From assembly GCA_030248825.1 (NCBI GenBank), contig JARCMB010000034.1, forward strand, positions 1 through 7,748: a stretch of 7,748 bases of DNA, read 5' to 3'. The stretch is from Pseudanabaenaceae cyanobacterium MP8IB2.15. GTDB taxonomy: Bacteria > Cyanobacteriota > Cyanobacteriia > Pseudanabaenales > Pseudanabaenaceae. Shown one piece after another: positions 7,232 through 7,748 of the stretch. Made by a program: the position numbers and the translations under genes. Numbering within the stretch: position 1 is the first letter of the stretch; each line of letters opens with the position of its first letter. The notes beneath the pieces are model-generated. The model saw only the letters and a list, made by a program, of their open reading frames with translations, ran no database searches and was not told the DNA's origin.

Positions 7232-7262
7232 ATTATAGATTCTGGAATGGATCGGACTTGAA
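7232..7262 (-). promoter_or_regulatory. Candidate proximal psaA promoter
   Basis: A perfect TATAAT (-10) lies at 7232-7237 on the minus strand. No good -35 is present at the usual distance; TTCAAG at 7257-7262 with a 19-base spacer is the nearest. Transcription would start near 7225, leaving a leader of about 130 nt. A promoter with a strong -10 and a weak -35 would need an activator or a sequence-specific context. The psaAB operon of Synechocystis is known to use two promoters, so a second one is plausible here. Confidence 0.45.
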
Positions 7263-7273
7263 CTTGCTTAACA

Positions 7274-7302
7274 ATTATTAAAAGATAGCCAAATCCTCTC
7301 AA
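7274..7302 (-). promoter_or_regulatory. Candidate distal psaA promoter
   Basis: On the minus strand TTGAGA (7297-7302) is followed after exactly 17 bases by AATAAT (7274-7279). Each hexamer matches the sigma-70 consensus at five of six positions with ideal spacing, making this the best promoter in the window. Transcription would begin near 7267, giving a leader of about 170 nt before psaA. The region directly upstream of its -35 contains the TTACA/TTTAAC motifs described separately. Confidence 0.6.
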
Positions 7303-7309
7303 GCCATAT

Positions 7310-7327
7310 ATTACAAAGCTTTAACGG
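7310..7327. promoter_or_regulatory. Degenerate HLR1-like element upstream of psaA
   Basis: Read on the plus strand, ATTACAAA, two bases, then TTTAACGG resembles the HLR1 direct repeat bound by RpaB (two KTTACAWW units separated by two bases): 7 of 8 positions in the first unit but only 4 of 8 in the second. It sits at about -43 to -60 from the start of the distal promoter, a position where RpaB activates photosystem I genes in other cyanobacteria. The weak second half makes this tentative. Confidence 0.35.
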
Positions 7328-7337
7328 CAATTTTCGG

Positions 7338-7353
7338 TTTAACTCTCGTTAAA
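7338..7353. repeat. Inverted repeat TTTAAC-TCTC-GTTAAA upstream of psaA
   Basis: Perfect 6-bp arms (7338-7343 and 7348-7353) separated by four bases form a dyad typical of a dimeric regulator's operator. A further TTTAAC lies 18 bases away at 7320-7325, and CTTAAC lies at 7267-7272 near the predicted start of the distal transcript. Just beyond, CTTAGC is repeated with a 10-base period at 7358-7363 and 7368-7373. The stem is too AT-rich to be a terminator for the upstream pentapeptide gene. Confidence 0.4.
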
Positions 7354-7403
7354 ACTGCTTAGCAAAACTTAGCGATCACTCTAATTTTTACCCCAAAACA
7401 GCA

Positions 7404-7748
7404 TCAGTCACAGCCCAACGACTCCCGCGTTGCTATCCCTGTCTTGGGATTCACGCCCTTAGCTTTTTCACACAGCCATTTCACCTGTGCTCGATCGAGA
7501 ATGGCATCGGTAAAATCTGCACCATCAATATTGACGTAATCAAACGTACTGCGTAACAAAATCGTCTCAGCTAGAACTGCGTCACTCAGATCGGCTTTAG
7601 CAAAGTCGGTTTGATCGAGCATCCCGTTCGTAAAATCAGCGCCATGCAGGTTAGCATTGCGTAAAACCGAAGCACTGAAAATTGCCCCACGCAAATCGGC
7701 ATTTGCAAAGTTCGCCCCTTCCATATTGGCATTGGCAAAACCCGATCC
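7404..7748 (-). CDS. Pentapeptide-repeat protein, C-terminal part (5' truncated by window edge)
   Basis: The minus-strand frame is open from the window edge to TGA at 7404-7406, giving 114 visible residues. The ATG at 7724 is internal, because the eight codons before it already continue the repeat (GFANAN). About seventeen consecutive five-residue units of the A(D/N)LXX type are visible, such as NFANA, DLRGA, NLHGA and DFTDA; these form a right-handed quadrilateral beta helix. The end, QVKWLCEKAKGVNPKTGIATRESLGCD, leaves the repeat and has two cysteines with a TRESLGC ending, a tail I associate with cyanobacterial and chloroplast-lumen pentapeptide proteins; the cysteines might form a disulfide. 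The N-terminus, where a signal peptide would lie, is outside the window. Its role is unknown. It is on the same strand as psaA, about 310 bases upstream, with no clear terminator between. Confidence 0.88.
   Translation of the reverse strand, partial: GSGFANANMEGANFANADLRGAIFSASVLRNANLHGADFTNGMLDQTDFAKADLSDAVLAETILLRSTFDYVNIDGADFTDAILDRAQVKWLCEKAKGVNPKTGIATRESLGCD

Noticed and set aside
7338..7353. Inverted repeat as a terminator of the pentapeptide gene
   Set aside because: The 6-bp arms are almost all A/T and no U tract follows, so the hairpin would be too weak; an operator is more likely.
1..7748. tRNA, rRNA, CRISPR array, insertion sequence or integration site
   Set aside because: No cloverleaf-like sequence, repeat-spacer pattern, transposase reading frame or flanking inverted repeats with duplications were seen.

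Overview
This window comes from a cyanobacterium. It holds a complete psaA-psaB operon for the photosystem I core, and GCGATCGC (the cyanobacterial HIP1 palindrome) occurs four times, with its CGATCG core far more often. The species cannot be fixed from the sequence alone. PsaB has a longer lumenal-type loop, as I recall from thermophilic and other long-wavelength cyanobacteria and unlike Synechocystis or spinach.

Layout. Positions 2-2513 (+ strand) carry a cluster of three genes: the C-terminal part of a von Willebrand A (VWA) protein cut by the window edge, a GTG-started membrane-anchored coiled-coil protein of 240 aa that I cannot name, and a membrane-anchored periplasmic-type substrate-binding protein. 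Between the second and third lies a short decayed remnant, on the other strand, of the end of a NarL/LuxR-type response regulator. A strong symmetrical hairpin at 2525-2558 separates this cluster from the convergent psaB. Positions 2591-7094 (- strand) are psaA followed by psaB, 22 nt apart, each with a Shine-Dalgarno site. About 310 bp upstream of psaA hold two candidate promoters and a group of TTTAAC/GTTAAA and TTACA-like motifs. Positions 7404-7748 (- strand) are the C-terminal part of a pentapeptide-repeat protein that runs off the window.

How the genes work together. PsaA and PsaB form the heterodimer that binds P700, most of the antenna chlorophyll, the two phylloquinones and the shared FX iron-sulfur cluster; every cofactor ligand I could check is present. 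The left cluster looks like an envelope-associated group, with a ligand-binding VWA domain, a coiled-coil membrane protein and a solute-binding domain, but its substrate and role are unknown.

I do not see clear evidence for a wholly new system. The best leads are a 47-bp psaA/psaB near-identity tract that looks like gene conversion from psaB into psaA, the extended PsaB loop of the kind linked to red chlorophylls, the response-regulator relic, the psaA promoter architecture, and the uncharacterised VWA/coiled-coil/substrate-binding cluster.
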